NCBI GenBank assembly: GCA_020636845.1
Contig: JACJXD010000001.1
Location: forward strand, 539,398-603,397
Length of the DNA: 64,000 nucleotides
Direction: 5' to 3'
From: Bacteroidales bacterium
GTDB taxonomy: Bacteria > Bacteroidota > Bacteroidia > Bacteroidales > Tenuifilaceae
Part shown: positions 17,180 through 25,711 of the stretch, one piece after another
Layout: each line of letters begins with the position of its first letter
Numbering within the stretch: the first letter of the stretch is position 1
Translations under genes and position numbers: made by a program
Notes under the pieces: model-generated
Told to the model about the DNA's origin: nothing
What the model saw: only the letters and a program-made list of their open reading frames with translations
Databases searched by the model: none

Positions 17180-18580
17180 ATGGATTTTTACGCAGAAGAC
17201 GCAAATATATTCGAAGGCTTTAACTCCGATACATCCGACAATCGGCAAAAAGTTTACATTGAAACTTATGGCTGCCAAATGAATGTTAACGACAGCGAGG
17301 TTATTGCTTCAATACTAACTACAAACGGTTATGCCATAACCAGCAACATTCATGATGCCGATGTTATTCTCATTAATACTTGTTCCATTAGGGAAAATGC
17401 CGAAGTTCGTGTTTTTGGTAGGATTGATTTATTTGGTCAGATAAAAAAGAATAAACCATCGGTGCTTATTGGCGTTTTGGGTTGTATGGCCGAAAGGCTC
17501 AAAAAGCAACTTCTTGAACAGAAAAAAGTGGTTGATGTTGTTGTTGGCCCTGATGCATACCGTGAACTGCCCATTTTACTCCGAGCCGCTGAAGAAGGAC
17601 AAAAAGGAGTAAACGTTCTCTTATCGCGCGAAGAAACATACGCCGACATTAGCCCTGTACGTTTAGATAAAAATGGCGTTTCCGCCTTTGTCTCTATTAT
17701 GAGAGGCTGCAACAACATGTGCTCATACTGCGTTGTTCCCTACACCAGAGGTGCAGAAAGGAGCCGTGACCCCAAAAGCATAGTAAGAGAAGTTGAAGAA
17801 CTCGTAAAGGACGGATATAGGGAGGTTACCCTTTTAGGACAAAATGTAAACTCGTACAGATGGGAAGAAAGCAAAGGCATGATTAAGCATTTTGTAAACT
17901 TTTCCGATTTACTGGAAATGGTTGCCTTAATTAACCCATCGCTTCGTGTTCGCTTTTCTACCTCGCATCCAAAGGACCTTACAAACGACGTTTTGTACAC
18001 CATGGCTATGTACGAAAATATTTGTAACCATATTCACCTTCCCGTTCAATCCGGTTCTTCACGAATTTTAAAGTTGATGAACCGAAAATATACTCGCGAA
18101 GATTATTTAGCAAGAATTTCGGCTATTCGGGAAATTATTCCCGATTGCGCAATATCAACAGATATTATTACCGGTTTTTGTACCGAAACCGAGTTGGATC
18201 ACGACATGACCCTTAGCTTAATGCAAGAGGTAGGTTTCGACTTTGCCTACATGTTTAAATATTCCGAAAGACCTAACACCAAAGCCGCACGGTTATTATC
18301 CGATGATGTCCCCGAAGAGGTTAAAACAAGAAGACTCACGGAAATTATAGAACTGCAAGGAAAACTTTCCGAACAAAGTAAGCGCAACGACATTGGCAAA
18401 AGTTACGAAGTGCTAATTGAAGGCGTGTCGAAAAAATCGCAGGACGAATTTTACGGAAGGACTACCCACAACAAGGTTGTGGTATTTCCAAAAGGCAATC
18501 ACAAAATCGGAGAGTTTGTTTTTGTTGAAATATTGGATTGTACTCCGGCAACGCTCATTGGTAAAATAGTTAACGAATAG
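17180..18580 (+). CDS. miaB: tRNA-2-methylthio-N6-dimethylallyladenosine synthase MiaB
   Basis: 466 residues. The N-terminal MTTase domain begins YIETYGCQMN (Cys32) with further cluster cysteines in LINTCSIREN and GVLGCMAER. The radical-SAM cluster is Cys177, Cys181 and Cys184 (RGCNNMCSYCVVPYTRG). A TRAM domain closes the protein. It methylthiolates i6A37 in tRNAs reading UNN codons, tRNA-Ser among them. A -7 type box TAACTTTG at 17155-17162 lies just upstream, without a clear -33 box. The stop abuts the stop of the convergent methyltransferase gene with no spacer. Confidence 0.95.
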   Translation: MDFYAEDANIFEGFNSDTSDNRQKVYIETYGCQMNVNDSEVIASILTTNGYAITSNIHDADVILINTCSIRENAEVRVFGRIDLFGQIKKNKPSVLIGVLGCMAERLKKQLLEQKKVVDVVVGPDAYRELPILLRAAEEGQKGVNVLLSREETYADISPVRLDKNGVSAFVSIMRGCNNMCSYCVVPYTRGAERSRDPKSIVREVEELVKDGYREVTLLGQNVNSYRWEESKGMIKHFVNFSDLLEMVALINPSLRVRFSTSHPKDLTNDVLYTMAMYENICNHIHLPVQSGSSRILKLMNRKYTREDYLARISAIREIIPDCAISTDIITGFCTETELDHDMTLSLMQEVGFDFAYMFKYSERPNTKAARLLSDDVPEEVKTRRLTEIIELQGKLSEQSKRNDIGKSYEVLIEGVSKKSQDEFYGRTTHNKVVVFPKGNHKIGEFVFVEILDCTPATLIGKIVNE

Positions 18581-19771
18581 TTAACTAACTCTTACCAACC
18601 GAGCCATATAAAAGCCGTCGTATCCGGTCGTAGGGTAAAGGGTTTGTTCTTTATCCAACTTAAAATTGCTGTGTAAATCCAGAAATTGTTGTACTTGCTT
18701 TTCGTTTTCCGAAGGCAAAATACTACAGGTTGAATATACCAACTTACCTCCAACTTTAACCATTTTTGAATATCCGCTTAAAATATCCGCTTGAATTTTT
18801 TTCAATTCGTTAACGGCGTTTAGCGTTAATCTCCATTTTGCATCGGGGTTTCGGCGAAACACGCCTGTTCCCGAACACGGAGCATCAATTAAAAGCCTAT
18901 CGGCGGTTCCTGCGAGCCGCTTCACAACTTTCGACGATTCTATTTCACGTGTTTCCACAATAGAAACTCCAGCTCTACGTCCTCTTCTTCGTAATTCTTC
19001 CAACTTCCACGCAGCAGTATCCAGAGCAACAATTCTTCCTTTATTTCCCATTAAACTGGCTAAGTGTAAGGTTTTCCCTCCATTTCCCGCACATGCGTCA
19101 ATCACCCTCATTCCCGGAACAACCTCCAAAAATTCCGAAACTTGCTGCGAGGAATAATCTTGTTGCTCGAACCATCCTTGCTTAAATAATCTTGATGCAA
19201 ATATGTTTGCCTTACTAACCAAATGAATTGCATCGGAATCGCCTAATGCTTCTACCTTATAACCCTCGCGTTCCAGTTCGTTTAAAAGAATATCCCTTGT
19301 ACAATGAATTCTATTGGCTCTAAGAATTTGAGAAGCCGGAGCCGTTAGTGTCTCGAACTCCTTTTCCATTTTATCGCCTAACTCTTCATATGCCAATTGA
19401 TCTAGCCAGTCAGGAATTGAAAGGCGTATAGCCCTTTTATGCGACAAACGTTTAAAGGCCTCTTGCGTTTTAACCTTAAAATTCTTCGTTATTCCTTCGG
19501 CAAATGCTTCGTTTCCAAATAACACACGATACACATCAATTGCCGTTTCGTAATTAAAACTTTTGCTCCCAAAGCAATCATCACTCACACTTTTAAGTAA
19601 TCGCCACCACTGAACCATTCCATGTAAGGTTTCTACATAAAATGATTTCTGATTTTGGTGCCAACCGTTACCTGTTTTTAGCCAATAAGCGATTGTTTGG
19701 TCAAGCATTCTGCCATCTTCAAAAATATCCTTTAAACTATCGGAAAGTATTATGTGAAAAGTATCTGTCAT
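18581..19771 (-). CDS. RsmB/NOP2-type RNA cytosine-C5 methyltransferase
   Basis: 396 residues from the ATG at 19771; one 3 codons upstream is also possible. The C-terminal half is the catalytic domain: VIDACAGNGGKTLHLA binds S-adenosylmethionine, LIDAPCSGTGVFRRNPDAKW carries the PC motif, and VYSTCSILPSENEKQV carries the catalytic TC cysteine. This fits m5C methyltransferases such as RsmB. The N-terminal half is helical and resembles the NusB-like part only weakly. Likely target is rRNA; the position is not certain. Confidence 0.85.
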   Translation of the reverse strand: MTDTFHIILSDSLKDIFEDGRMLDQTIAYWLKTGNGWHQNQKSFYVETLHGMVQWWRLLKSVSDDCFGSKSFNYETAIDVYRVLFGNEAFAEGITKNFKVKTQEAFKRLSHKRAIRLSIPDWLDQLAYEELGDKMEKEFETLTAPASQILRANRIHCTRDILLNELEREGYKVEALGDSDAIHLVSKANIFASRLFKQGWFEQQDYSSQQVSEFLEVVPGMRVIDACAGNGGKTLHLASLMGNKGRIVALDTAAWKLEELRRRGRRAGVSIVETREIESSKVVKRLAGTADRLLIDAPCSGTGVFRRNPDAKWRLTLNAVNELKKIQADILSGYSKMVKVGGKLVYSTCSILPSENEKQVQQFLDLHSNFKLDKEQTLYPTTGYDGFYMARLVRVS

Positions 19772-19802
19772 CGAATACAAGTTTATTATACATTTACTGG
19801 GA

Positions 19803-19810
19803 CAAAGTTA
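19803..19810 (-). promoter_or_regulatory. Putative -7 box of RsmB-like gene
   Basis: On the minus strand TAACTTTG, about 31 bases before the start. The nearest TTTG elements are 14 and 24 bases away, neither ideal. Confidence 0.35.
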
Positions 19811-19846
19811 GTTCAATAAAAGTACAAACCTTCACAAAAAAACAAA

Positions 19847-19875
19847 AAAGGGACTGTTTGTATAACAGCCCCTTT
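19847..19875 (-). terminator. Terminator after AT-hook-like gene
   Basis: A 12-bp stem with a 5-nt loop lies here. The one mismatch on the plus strand becomes a G-U pair on the minus transcript, and T residues follow on that strand, so it serves the minus-strand gene ending at 19894. Confidence 0.8.
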
Positions 19876-19893
19876 ACAGAATTTTTTATACCA

Positions 19894-20532
19894 TTACATT
19901 AGTTTTCCTTCGAACTCAGATTTTACAGAACCGTCCTCGTTAAACCATCCCGGTAGTCCGTAAAACGAACCTTTTTGCCCTGGCTGGTGGTACTTTACAA
20001 CCGATTTATCGTACTTGGTAAGACGTGTTAGATTTGTTGATATTGCCATCCGAACTCTATCCTTATCGCTTTCATCAATTCCCAACTTTTCCATAGCAGC
20101 AAGGGTTATAGAGTTGGCCAACATAAAACTCTTTTTCGAACCTAAAACTTCATTTATTAAGTCGATCCATTTAACCTTGTCTTCCCCTTTTCCCTTTTTA
20201 ATAGGTTTTCTTAAAGAAGATGATTTTGGTTTACGACCACGTTTTTTAGGAACAGCCAATTCTGTCTTTACCTTTGGTTTACGACCGCGTTTTTTAGGTT
20301 CCTTTTTTACTTCAACGGCATCTGTTTCAATCCTTACTTTTGGCTTACGACCACGTTTTTTAGGAGCAGGTTTATTTCCCATTTCCTGCGAAGCCACTTC
20401 ATTTTGAGGCATTTCGACTTTTTTCAGAATCGACTGTAAACTTTCGATTCTGCGCTGAGCTCTATCAATTTCGGTTTGATAAAGATCGATTAGATCGTCA
20501 ACCTCTTTTTGGGTAAGTTTAATTTGTTTCAT
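19894..20532 (-). CDS. Triple AT-hook-like basic protein, unknown function
   Basis: 212 residues. Residues 1-40 are a predicted coiled coil (LIDLYQTEIDRAQRRIESLQ). Three copies of KKRGRKPK lie at about 58-65, 80-87 and 96-103 in Lys/Pro-rich linkers; the R-G-R-K-P core resembles the AT-hook (R-G-R-P) that binds the minor groove of AT-rich DNA. Residues about 120-212 look like a small folded domain (WIDLINEVLGSKKSFMLANSITLAAMEKLGI through YGLPGWFNEDG) that may be winged-helix-like. A likely nucleoid or regulatory DNA-binding protein. I do not recognise a named family. It faces a 496-bp AT-rich gap. Confidence 0.8.
   Translation of the reverse strand: MKQIKLTQKEVDDLIDLYQTEIDRAQRRIESLQSILKKVEMPQNEVASQEMGNKPAPKKRGRKPKVRIETDAVEVKKEPKKRGRKPKVKTELAVPKKRGRKPKSSSLRKPIKKGKGEDKVKWIDLINEVLGSKKSFMLANSITLAAMEKLGIDESDKDRVRMAISTNLTRLTKYDKSVVKYHQPGQKGSFYGLPGWFNEDGSVKSEFEGKLM
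20228..20364 (-). repeat. Three near-identical copies of the AT-hook-like coding unit
   Basis: Copies of about 23 bases at 20228-20250, 20276-20298 and 20342-20364 differ at only one or two bases. They encode KKRGRKPK. The identity at the DNA level suggests recent internal duplication or strong selection. Confidence 0.85.
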
Positions 20533-21028
20533 TGATTTTATCTTTACGTTATGGTTAATTGGTTTTCAAAAATAAGAATAAACTAAAAATTGAACGAACT
20601 TATAAATAATTTTAAAATTGTTTAATACTAATTTGAAATTCAAATAAATGCAAATAAACTATTTTTTTTCAATTATTCAATAATTTTGACACTATTTAAT
20701 TATCATTCCTTTAATTAGTTGCAACAAAAATTAAGCAATTAATGAAAACAAACCATCAAATTTTTGATGAAATAATTAAAATTGAAAATGAAAGTATAAA
20801 TATGTAGTACAACAAAAAGTTGTTTAATTTGTTGACAAGCAAATAAAAAAACAACTAAAATAAAAAATTGAACCTTTTAAATTTTCTTACTATAACGTTG
20901 TTCTTTTCATTTTAACAAAACCTGATAAATCTCATAAAACAACATAATTCCTGCAAAATTCTTTTTTTTATATACTTTTGCCAAACTATTTAACGACTGT
21001 TTTAAAACATGAATGCAAATTACTAAAA
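20533..21028 (+). other. AT-rich intergenic region without a gene
   Basis: About 496 bases, very AT-rich with A- and T-tracts, between the AT-hook-like gene (reading away to the left) and a HAD phosphatase gene (reading right). I see no convincing gene. Near the right end TACTTTTG (20973-20980) fits a -7 promoter box for the HAD gene. A 21-codon ATG frame at 20742-20807 is not supported by anything else. Confidence 0.6.
20973..20980 (+). promoter_or_regulatory. Putative -7 box of HAD gene
   Basis: TACTTTTG matches TAnnTTTG, 48 bases before the ATG at 21029. It overlaps a TTG that could be taken for an upstream start, which argues against that start. Confidence 0.45.
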
Positions 21029-21739
21029 ATGAACTCCATAAACAACAATATCAAAGTAATAGGATTTGACGCCGATGATACATTATGGGATAACGAACCG
21101 TTTTATAGGGAAACCGAGGCGGAATTTTGCAATTTATTGAAAAATTATATGCCATCGGAAAAATTGAACGAGGAACTTTTTAAAACAGAAATCAACAACC
21201 TTGGCACTTATGGTTATGGAATAAAGGCATTTACACTTTCACTAATTGAAACAGCCATTAGAATATCCGACGGAAAAGTTAATGCCAAAACAATTAACGG
21301 CATTATTGAACTTGGGAAAAAACAACTGCAACAACCAGTAAAATTACTTAGCAACGTTAAAAATGTTTTGGAAGAACTAAAATCGGACTTTACGTTAATT
21401 GTTGCAACTAAAGGAGATTTACTCGATCAGGAAAAAAAACTTCAAAAATCCAATCTTACAGGCTATTTTCGCAAAGTTGAAGTAATGAGCGAAAAAAAAG
21501 AAAATAACTACCTCAACATCATTCATCGTTTGGACATTGCTCCCAACGAATTCATGATGGTAGGAAATTCGCTAAAATCGGATGTTATTCCCGTACTAAA
21601 CATTGGCGGTTACGGAGTTTTTGTACCTTACCATACAACATGGCTCCATGAACATGCCGACGAAAACGAGATTCAGAACGAAAATTTCATTAAAATTCTC
21701 TCCATTGCTGAATTACCAACACTATTAAAAAAGAAGTAA
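21029..21739 (+). CDS. HAD family hydrolase
   Basis: 236 residues from the ATG at 21029; a TTG at 20978 overlaps a probable -7 box and is rejected. HAD motif I is DADDTLWDN (nucleophile Asp of DxD), motif II is in LIVATKG, and motifs III/IV are the Lys region and MVGNSLKSDVIP. The cap between motifs I and II is helical, as in the phosphoglycolate phosphatase-like class. It probably dephosphorylates a small metabolite; the substrate is not evident. Confidence 0.85.
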   Translation: MNSINNNIKVIGFDADDTLWDNEPFYRETEAEFCNLLKNYMPSEKLNEELFKTEINNLGTYGYGIKAFTLSLIETAIRISDGKVNAKTINGIIELGKKQLQQPVKLLSNVKNVLEELKSDFTLIVATKGDLLDQEKKLQKSNLTGYFRKVEVMSEKKENNYLNIIHRLDIAPNEFMMVGNSLKSDVIPVLNIGGYGVFVPYHTTWLHEHADENEIQNENFIKILSIAELPTLLKKK

Positions 21740-21945
21740 AACTCATCGTCCTTTCTATTAAGTCGTAAGGTAAAAACATCGAATCAATAAGTCAAAATAT
21801 AAAACCCTATAGCACAATTAATAAATAATTATTTTTCGAATCATTCTAAATTACCATTGTCTAAAGAAGTGCAATAAGCATTTTGTCTGTTTTTCAACTC
21901 CTTAAACAATCAATTACCGAACTGTTAAAACTTTCTTGATTTTTT

Positions 21946-21976
21946 TTTGATTTTATTGATATTAGTCATATTTTTG
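21946..21976 (+). promoter_or_regulatory. Bacteroidota-type promoter of small lipoprotein gene
   Basis: TTTG (21946-21949), a 19-base spacer, then TATTTTTG (21969-21976), matching the -33/-7 consensus. It lies 30 bases before the ATG at 22007. Confidence 0.75.
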
Positions 21977-22006
21977 CAAGGAACAAACTAACTAAACTCA
22001 ATAGAA

Positions 22007-22189
22007 ATGAAAAAGTTTGCACTTTTATTAATGGCTGCCGGAATGATTTCAATGGTTGCTTGTAAGTCTGCTCCTAAACAAGAAGAAGCTACAGATGAAA
22101 CCGCAGTAGAAAAAGTTGACACTGCTGCTCAAGCTGAAACTCCTGCTGCCGACACAGCTGCTGTTGATTCAACTGTTAACGCACAGTAA
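22007..22189 (+). CDS. Small acidic lipoprotein
   Basis: 60 residues. Signal peptide with lipobox MVAC (Cys19), leaving a mature peptide of about 42 residues made mostly of Ala, Glu, Asp and Thr (QEEATDETAVEKVDTAAQAE), so likely disordered. It has a textbook promoter and a strong terminator, so it is a single-gene unit that may be well expressed. Similar tiny lipoproteins are common in Bacteroidota; the role is unknown. Confidence 0.8.
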   Translation: MKKFALLLMAAGMISMVACKSAPKQEEATDETAVEKVDTAAQAETPAADTAAVDSTVNAQ

Positions 22190-22207
22190 GCATTTCGTAA
22201 AGAAATT

Positions 22208-22238
22208 AAAAATCCGGATTAAAAATCCGGATTTTTTT
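22208..22238 (+). terminator. Bidirectional terminator between small lipoprotein and aspS
   Basis: A 12-bp perfect stem built on ATCCGGAT with a 5-nt loop, flanked by A and T runs on both sides. It can end transcripts from both converging genes. Confidence 0.9.
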
Positions 22239-22243
22239 ATGTC

Positions 22244-23992
22244 CTATTTTTTAATTGATATTTGCAATTCATCTAATTGTCGCTGACTTATACTTGCAGG
22301 AGAATCAATCATAACGTCCTTACCCGCATTATTTTTAGGAAAAGCAATATAATCCCTAATAGAATCACTTCCTCCAAACAAAGAGCAAAGTCTGTCGAAA
22401 CCAAAAGCAATACCTCCATGAGGTGGAGCTCCATATTTAAAAGCATTTAGTAAGAACCCAAATTGTCTCTCGGCTTCCTCTGGAGTAAAACCTAAACTCT
22501 TAAACATTTTTTGCTGTAGCTCTCTATCCGCAATTCTGATTGAGCCGCCACCAACTTCAACGCCATTAATTACCATATCGTAAGCATTAGCACGCATAGC
22601 ACCCGGATCGGTTTCGAAAAGAGGTATATCCGCTATAACAGGCGAAGTAAACGGATGATGCATTGCAAAGAAGCGTTTTTCTTCCTCGTCCCACTCCAAT
22701 AACGGAAAATCTACTACCCATAAAGGTGCAAATACATCCTTCGATCTTAAGTTTAAACGAGTCCCCATCTCCAACCTTAACTCACACAATGCTTCCAATG
22801 TTTTCTTTCGTGGGCCCGACAAAATTAAAATCAAATCACCAGACTTAGCTTCCATTTTCTTTGCAACCTTTTCTAAATCTTCCGCAGCATAAAATTTGTC
22901 AACAGACGATTTAAAAGTACCATCTTCGTTATACTTAATGTAAACCATACCACTAGCACCCACTTGTGGCCGTTTTACAAACTCGGTAAGTTCATCAAGT
23001 TGCTTACGGGTGTAAGCAGCACAACCAGGAACACAAATTCCCCCAACGTACTCTGCATTGTCGAAAATACTGAATCCTTTTCCCTTTAAGACATCGCTAA
23101 GTTCCATAAACGTCATTCCAAAACGCAAATCGGGCTTATCTGAACCGTACAATTCCATTGCCTGAGCATAGGACATACGTTGAAACGGCTTTTCAAATTT
23201 AATTCCCTTAACAACTTCGAAAAGAAACTTAACCATCCCTTCAAAAATATCCAGAATATCGTCCCGTTCCACAAACGACATTTCACAATCTATTTGCGTA
23301 AACTCTGGCTGCCTATCGGCTCTTAAATCCTCATCACGAAAGCATTTAACTAGTTGAAAATACCTATCGAATCCGGAAACCATTAAAAGCTGCTTAAAGG
23401 TCTGTGGTGATTGAGGCAACGCATAAAACTTACCGGGATGCATACGCGAAGGAACAACAAAGTCTCTTGCTCCCTCAGGCGTTGAATTGATTAAAAAAGG
23501 CGTTTCTATTTCGATAAAGTTTTGTCCATCCAAATACTTCCGCGTTTCCTGAGCAATTCTATGCCTTAATAGCAAAGCATTCTTAACAGGATTCCTACGC
23601 AAATCCAAGTATCTAAACCTCATGCGCAACTCATCGCCACCATCGGTTTCGTCCTCAATGGTAAAAGGCGGTACTTCCGATTTATTAAGTACTTTAATAC
23701 TTTGAACCCTAAGTTCAATTTCGCCAGTATCTATTTTAGCATTTTTACTTGCCCGTTCAACAACTTCGCCGGCAACCTGAACAACAAATTCACGACCAAG
23801 TTGCGATGCTTGATTTTTTAATTCATCGCTACTTTTGTCGTCTATCACAACCTGAGTAATACCATACCTGTCCCGGATATCGATAAAAGTCATTCCGCCA
23901 AGATTACGAATTCGTTGAACCCATCCGCTCAACGTAGCCTTTTTCCCTAAATCGGTAATTCTTAATTCGCCGCATGTGTGAGTTCTAAACAT
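22244..23992 (-). CDS. aspS: Aspartyl-tRNA synthetase
   Basis: 582 residues, the normal bacterial length. The N-terminal OB fold starts RTHTCGELRITDLGKKATLSGW. Class II motif 2 is KCFRDEDLRADRQPEFTQIDCEMSF-like, motif 3 is GGIAFGFDRLCSLFGG, and a bacterial GAD insert lies between them. It charges tRNA-Asp. A -7/-33 pair lies upstream (24074-24101 on this strand). The gene ends at the shared terminator. Confidence 0.97.
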   Translation of the reverse strand: MFRTHTCGELRITDLGKKATLSGWVQRIRNLGGMTFIDIRDRYGITQVVIDDKSSDELKNQASQLGREFVVQVAGEVVERASKNAKIDTGEIELRVQSIKVLNKSEVPPFTIEDETDGGDELRMRFRYLDLRRNPVKNALLLRHRIAQETRKYLDGQNFIEIETPFLINSTPEGARDFVVPSRMHPGKFYALPQSPQTFKQLLMVSGFDRYFQLVKCFRDEDLRADRQPEFTQIDCEMSFVERDDILDIFEGMVKFLFEVVKGIKFEKPFQRMSYAQAMELYGSDKPDLRFGMTFMELSDVLKGKGFSIFDNAEYVGGICVPGCAAYTRKQLDELTEFVKRPQVGASGMVYIKYNEDGTFKSSVDKFYAAEDLEKVAKKMEAKSGDLILILSGPRKKTLEALCELRLEMGTRLNLRSKDVFAPLWVVDFPLLEWDEEEKRFFAMHHPFTSPVIADIPLFETDPGAMRANAYDMVINGVEVGGGSIRIADRELQQKMFKSLGFTPEEAERQFGFLLNAFKYGAPPHGGIAFGFDRLCSLFGGSDSIRDYIAFPKNNAGKDVMIDSPASISQRQLDELQISIKK

Positions 23993-24073
23993 ACCTTTGC
24001 TGTTTAATTTTGCTAATATTTAAGTAATTTTATGCTTCAAACTAATAAACTATAAGAAAAATTTATTAACCTG

Positions 24074-24101
24074 CGAAGGTAAAAAATAAAAACGATAACA
24101 A
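24074..24101 (-). promoter_or_regulatory. Probable promoter of aspS
   Basis: On the minus strand TTG (24101-24099), a 17-base spacer, then TACCTTCG (24081-24074), one mismatch from TAnnTTTG. Confidence 0.45.
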
Positions 24102-24160
24102 GTATTCGGGCATCATTTTTGAAATTTAAGACTATAATATTTTACACATAGAATTTTCGG

Positions 24161-24601
24161 ATGGATAACAATCATGAAAAATACATGAGAGAAGCCTTAA
24201 AAGAGGCGGAAAAGGCGTTAGTTAAAGATGAAGTGCCTATTGGAGCCGTGGTTGTTTGGAATAATAAAATCATTTCGCGCGGCCATAACCTTACCGAAAC
24301 GCTTAACGACCCTACCGCCCATGCCGAAATGCAGGCTTTAACCGCTGCTTCAAATTCCTTTGGAGGTAAATACTTGGATCAGTGTACAATGTATGTTACC
24401 GTAGAACCATGTCCTATGTGTGCAGGAGCAATGTACTGGGCTCATCTTGGCTCTTTGGTTTTCGGTGCAACCGACCCTAAAAGAGGATTTAGACTAATTT
24501 CGAACAACATACTTCACCCTAAAACCGTTATAACATCTGGAATACTGGAAAAAGAATGCTCCAAATTAATATCAGATTTTTTTAAGAAAAAAAGAAGTTA
24601 G
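24161..24601 (+). CDS. tadA: tRNA-specific adenosine-34 deaminase
   Basis: 146 residues. Zinc-binding deaminase motifs are AHAEMQAL (His ligand and catalytic Glu) and PCPMCAGA (two Cys ligands). The EVPIGAVVVWNN start of the domain is typical of TadA. It converts A34 to inosine in tRNA-Arg(ACG). The single-gene setting and size support TadA over guanine deaminase, though the two are close relatives. Confidence 0.88.
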   Translation: MDNNHEKYMREALKEAEKALVKDEVPIGAVVVWNNKIISRGHNLTETLNDPTAHAEMQALTAASNSFGGKYLDQCTMYVTVEPCPMCAGAMYWAHLGSLVFGATDPKRGFRLISNNILHPKTVITSGILEKECSKLISDFFKKKRS

Positions 24602-24692
24602 TATATCTACATTTCTAAATATTTTGTATTAAAGTTTTAAAAAATTATTTTTGACAAAACTAATTTTGAAACAACCTAAAAAATCAAGTAGT

Positions 24693-25649
24693 ATGAAGGC
24701 AAAAGTTTTAGTATTATTACTAACCGTGTTGGCGTTTAGCGCATTTTCGCAGACAAAGAAAGAAGCTTACGATGCTTATAACAATGCCGTAAGCACATAC
24801 AAGCAAAACCCAAAGGGTGCTTTGGACGATTTAAACAAATCATTGGATATTTGTAAACAACTTGGTGAAGACGCAGACGAAGTTAGGGTTGCCGTTGAAG
24901 GATTAATACCTTCCGTTTACTTTCAACAAGCAATGGTTTCATATAAACAAAAAGATCTTCAGGGTACACTAGATAATCTTGAAAAAGCAAAAGAAACTGC
25001 CTTGCAATATGAAAACAATTCTATTGTAGATAGAGTCGATAAAACCATCCCAAAACTTTACAACGTAATGGGAAATAGCAAGTTCAAAGAAGATAAGTTT
25101 GATGAAGCCATTAAAAATTACTCGAAAGCTATTGCCATTAACCCCGATTATGTCGATCCATATGTAGGATTAACACTCTCGTACGAAAAAATGGGTAATG
25201 ACGACAAGATGATTGAAACCCTAAATAAAACCATCGAAATTGCTGAAAAAAATAACAATGCTGAAGTTTTAAGCAACACTAAAATTAAGGCTAAAGCATT
25301 TTATCTTAAAAAAGCAGACGAGGCTCAAAAAGAAAAAAAATACGATGAGGTTGTTGCCTTGCTTGACGATGCCATTAAGTATGACGAATACGATACCGAC
25401 ATATACAGGCTAATGGCTATTAACTACAACAGGCTTGAACGTTGGGAAGAAGGCATCACTGCTGCATCAAAAGCATTAGAATTAAGTAAAGGCACTGCCG
25501 ATCAAAAAGCAGAACTTTACTTTTTATTGGCAACTGCTTACCAAAACAGCAATAAGGTTAACGAAGCTTGCGAAGCATATAAAAATGCGTCGTACGGAGC
25601 ATTCAAACCTAATGCCGATTACCAGATTAAACAACTCAAATGTCAGTAA
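24693..25649 (+). CDS. Exported TPR-repeat protein
   Basis: 318 residues from the ATG at 24693, where a Sec signal begins (MKAKVLVLLLTVLAFSAF, then SQ); a TTG 14 codons earlier precedes the signal and is not used here. At least four tetratricopeptide-like helix pairs are seen, for example NVMGNSKFKEDKFDEAIKNY with SKAIAINPDYVDPYVGLTLS, and AELYFLLATAYQNSNKVNEA. It probably acts as a periplasmic scaffold. No partner is evident, and it ends at a strong terminator. Confidence 0.85.
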   Translation: MKAKVLVLLLTVLAFSAFSQTKKEAYDAYNNAVSTYKQNPKGALDDLNKSLDICKQLGEDADEVRVAVEGLIPSVYFQQAMVSYKQKDLQGTLDNLEKAKETALQYENNSIVDRVDKTIPKLYNVMGNSKFKEDKFDEAIKNYSKAIAINPDYVDPYVGLTLSYEKMGNDDKMIETLNKTIEIAEKNNNAEVLSNTKIKAKAFYLKKADEAQKEKKYDEVVALLDDAIKYDEYDTDIYRLMAINYNRLERWEEGITAASKALELSKGTADQKAELYFLLATAYQNSNKVNEACEAYKNASYGAFKPNADYQIKQLKCQ

Positions 25650-25673
25650 TAAACATTTTGATATTACCTTTGT

Positions 25674-25699
25674 AGGGCTGCTTTTAGCAGCCCTTTTTT
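25674..25699 (+). terminator. Terminator after TPR gene
   Basis: An 8-bp stem (AGGGCTGC with GCAGCCCT) with a 5-nt loop, followed by six T. Confidence 0.9.
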
Positions 25700-25711
25700 A
25701 ATTATAAATCG

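Noticed and set aside
20742..20807. 21-codon ORF in the AT-rich gap
   Set aside because: Too short and AT-driven; no -7/-33 promoter, terminator or recognisable signal.
20978..21028. TTG at 20978 as start of the HAD gene
   Set aside because: It overlaps a TACTTTTG -7 box and would add 17 residues before the natural ATG at 21029.
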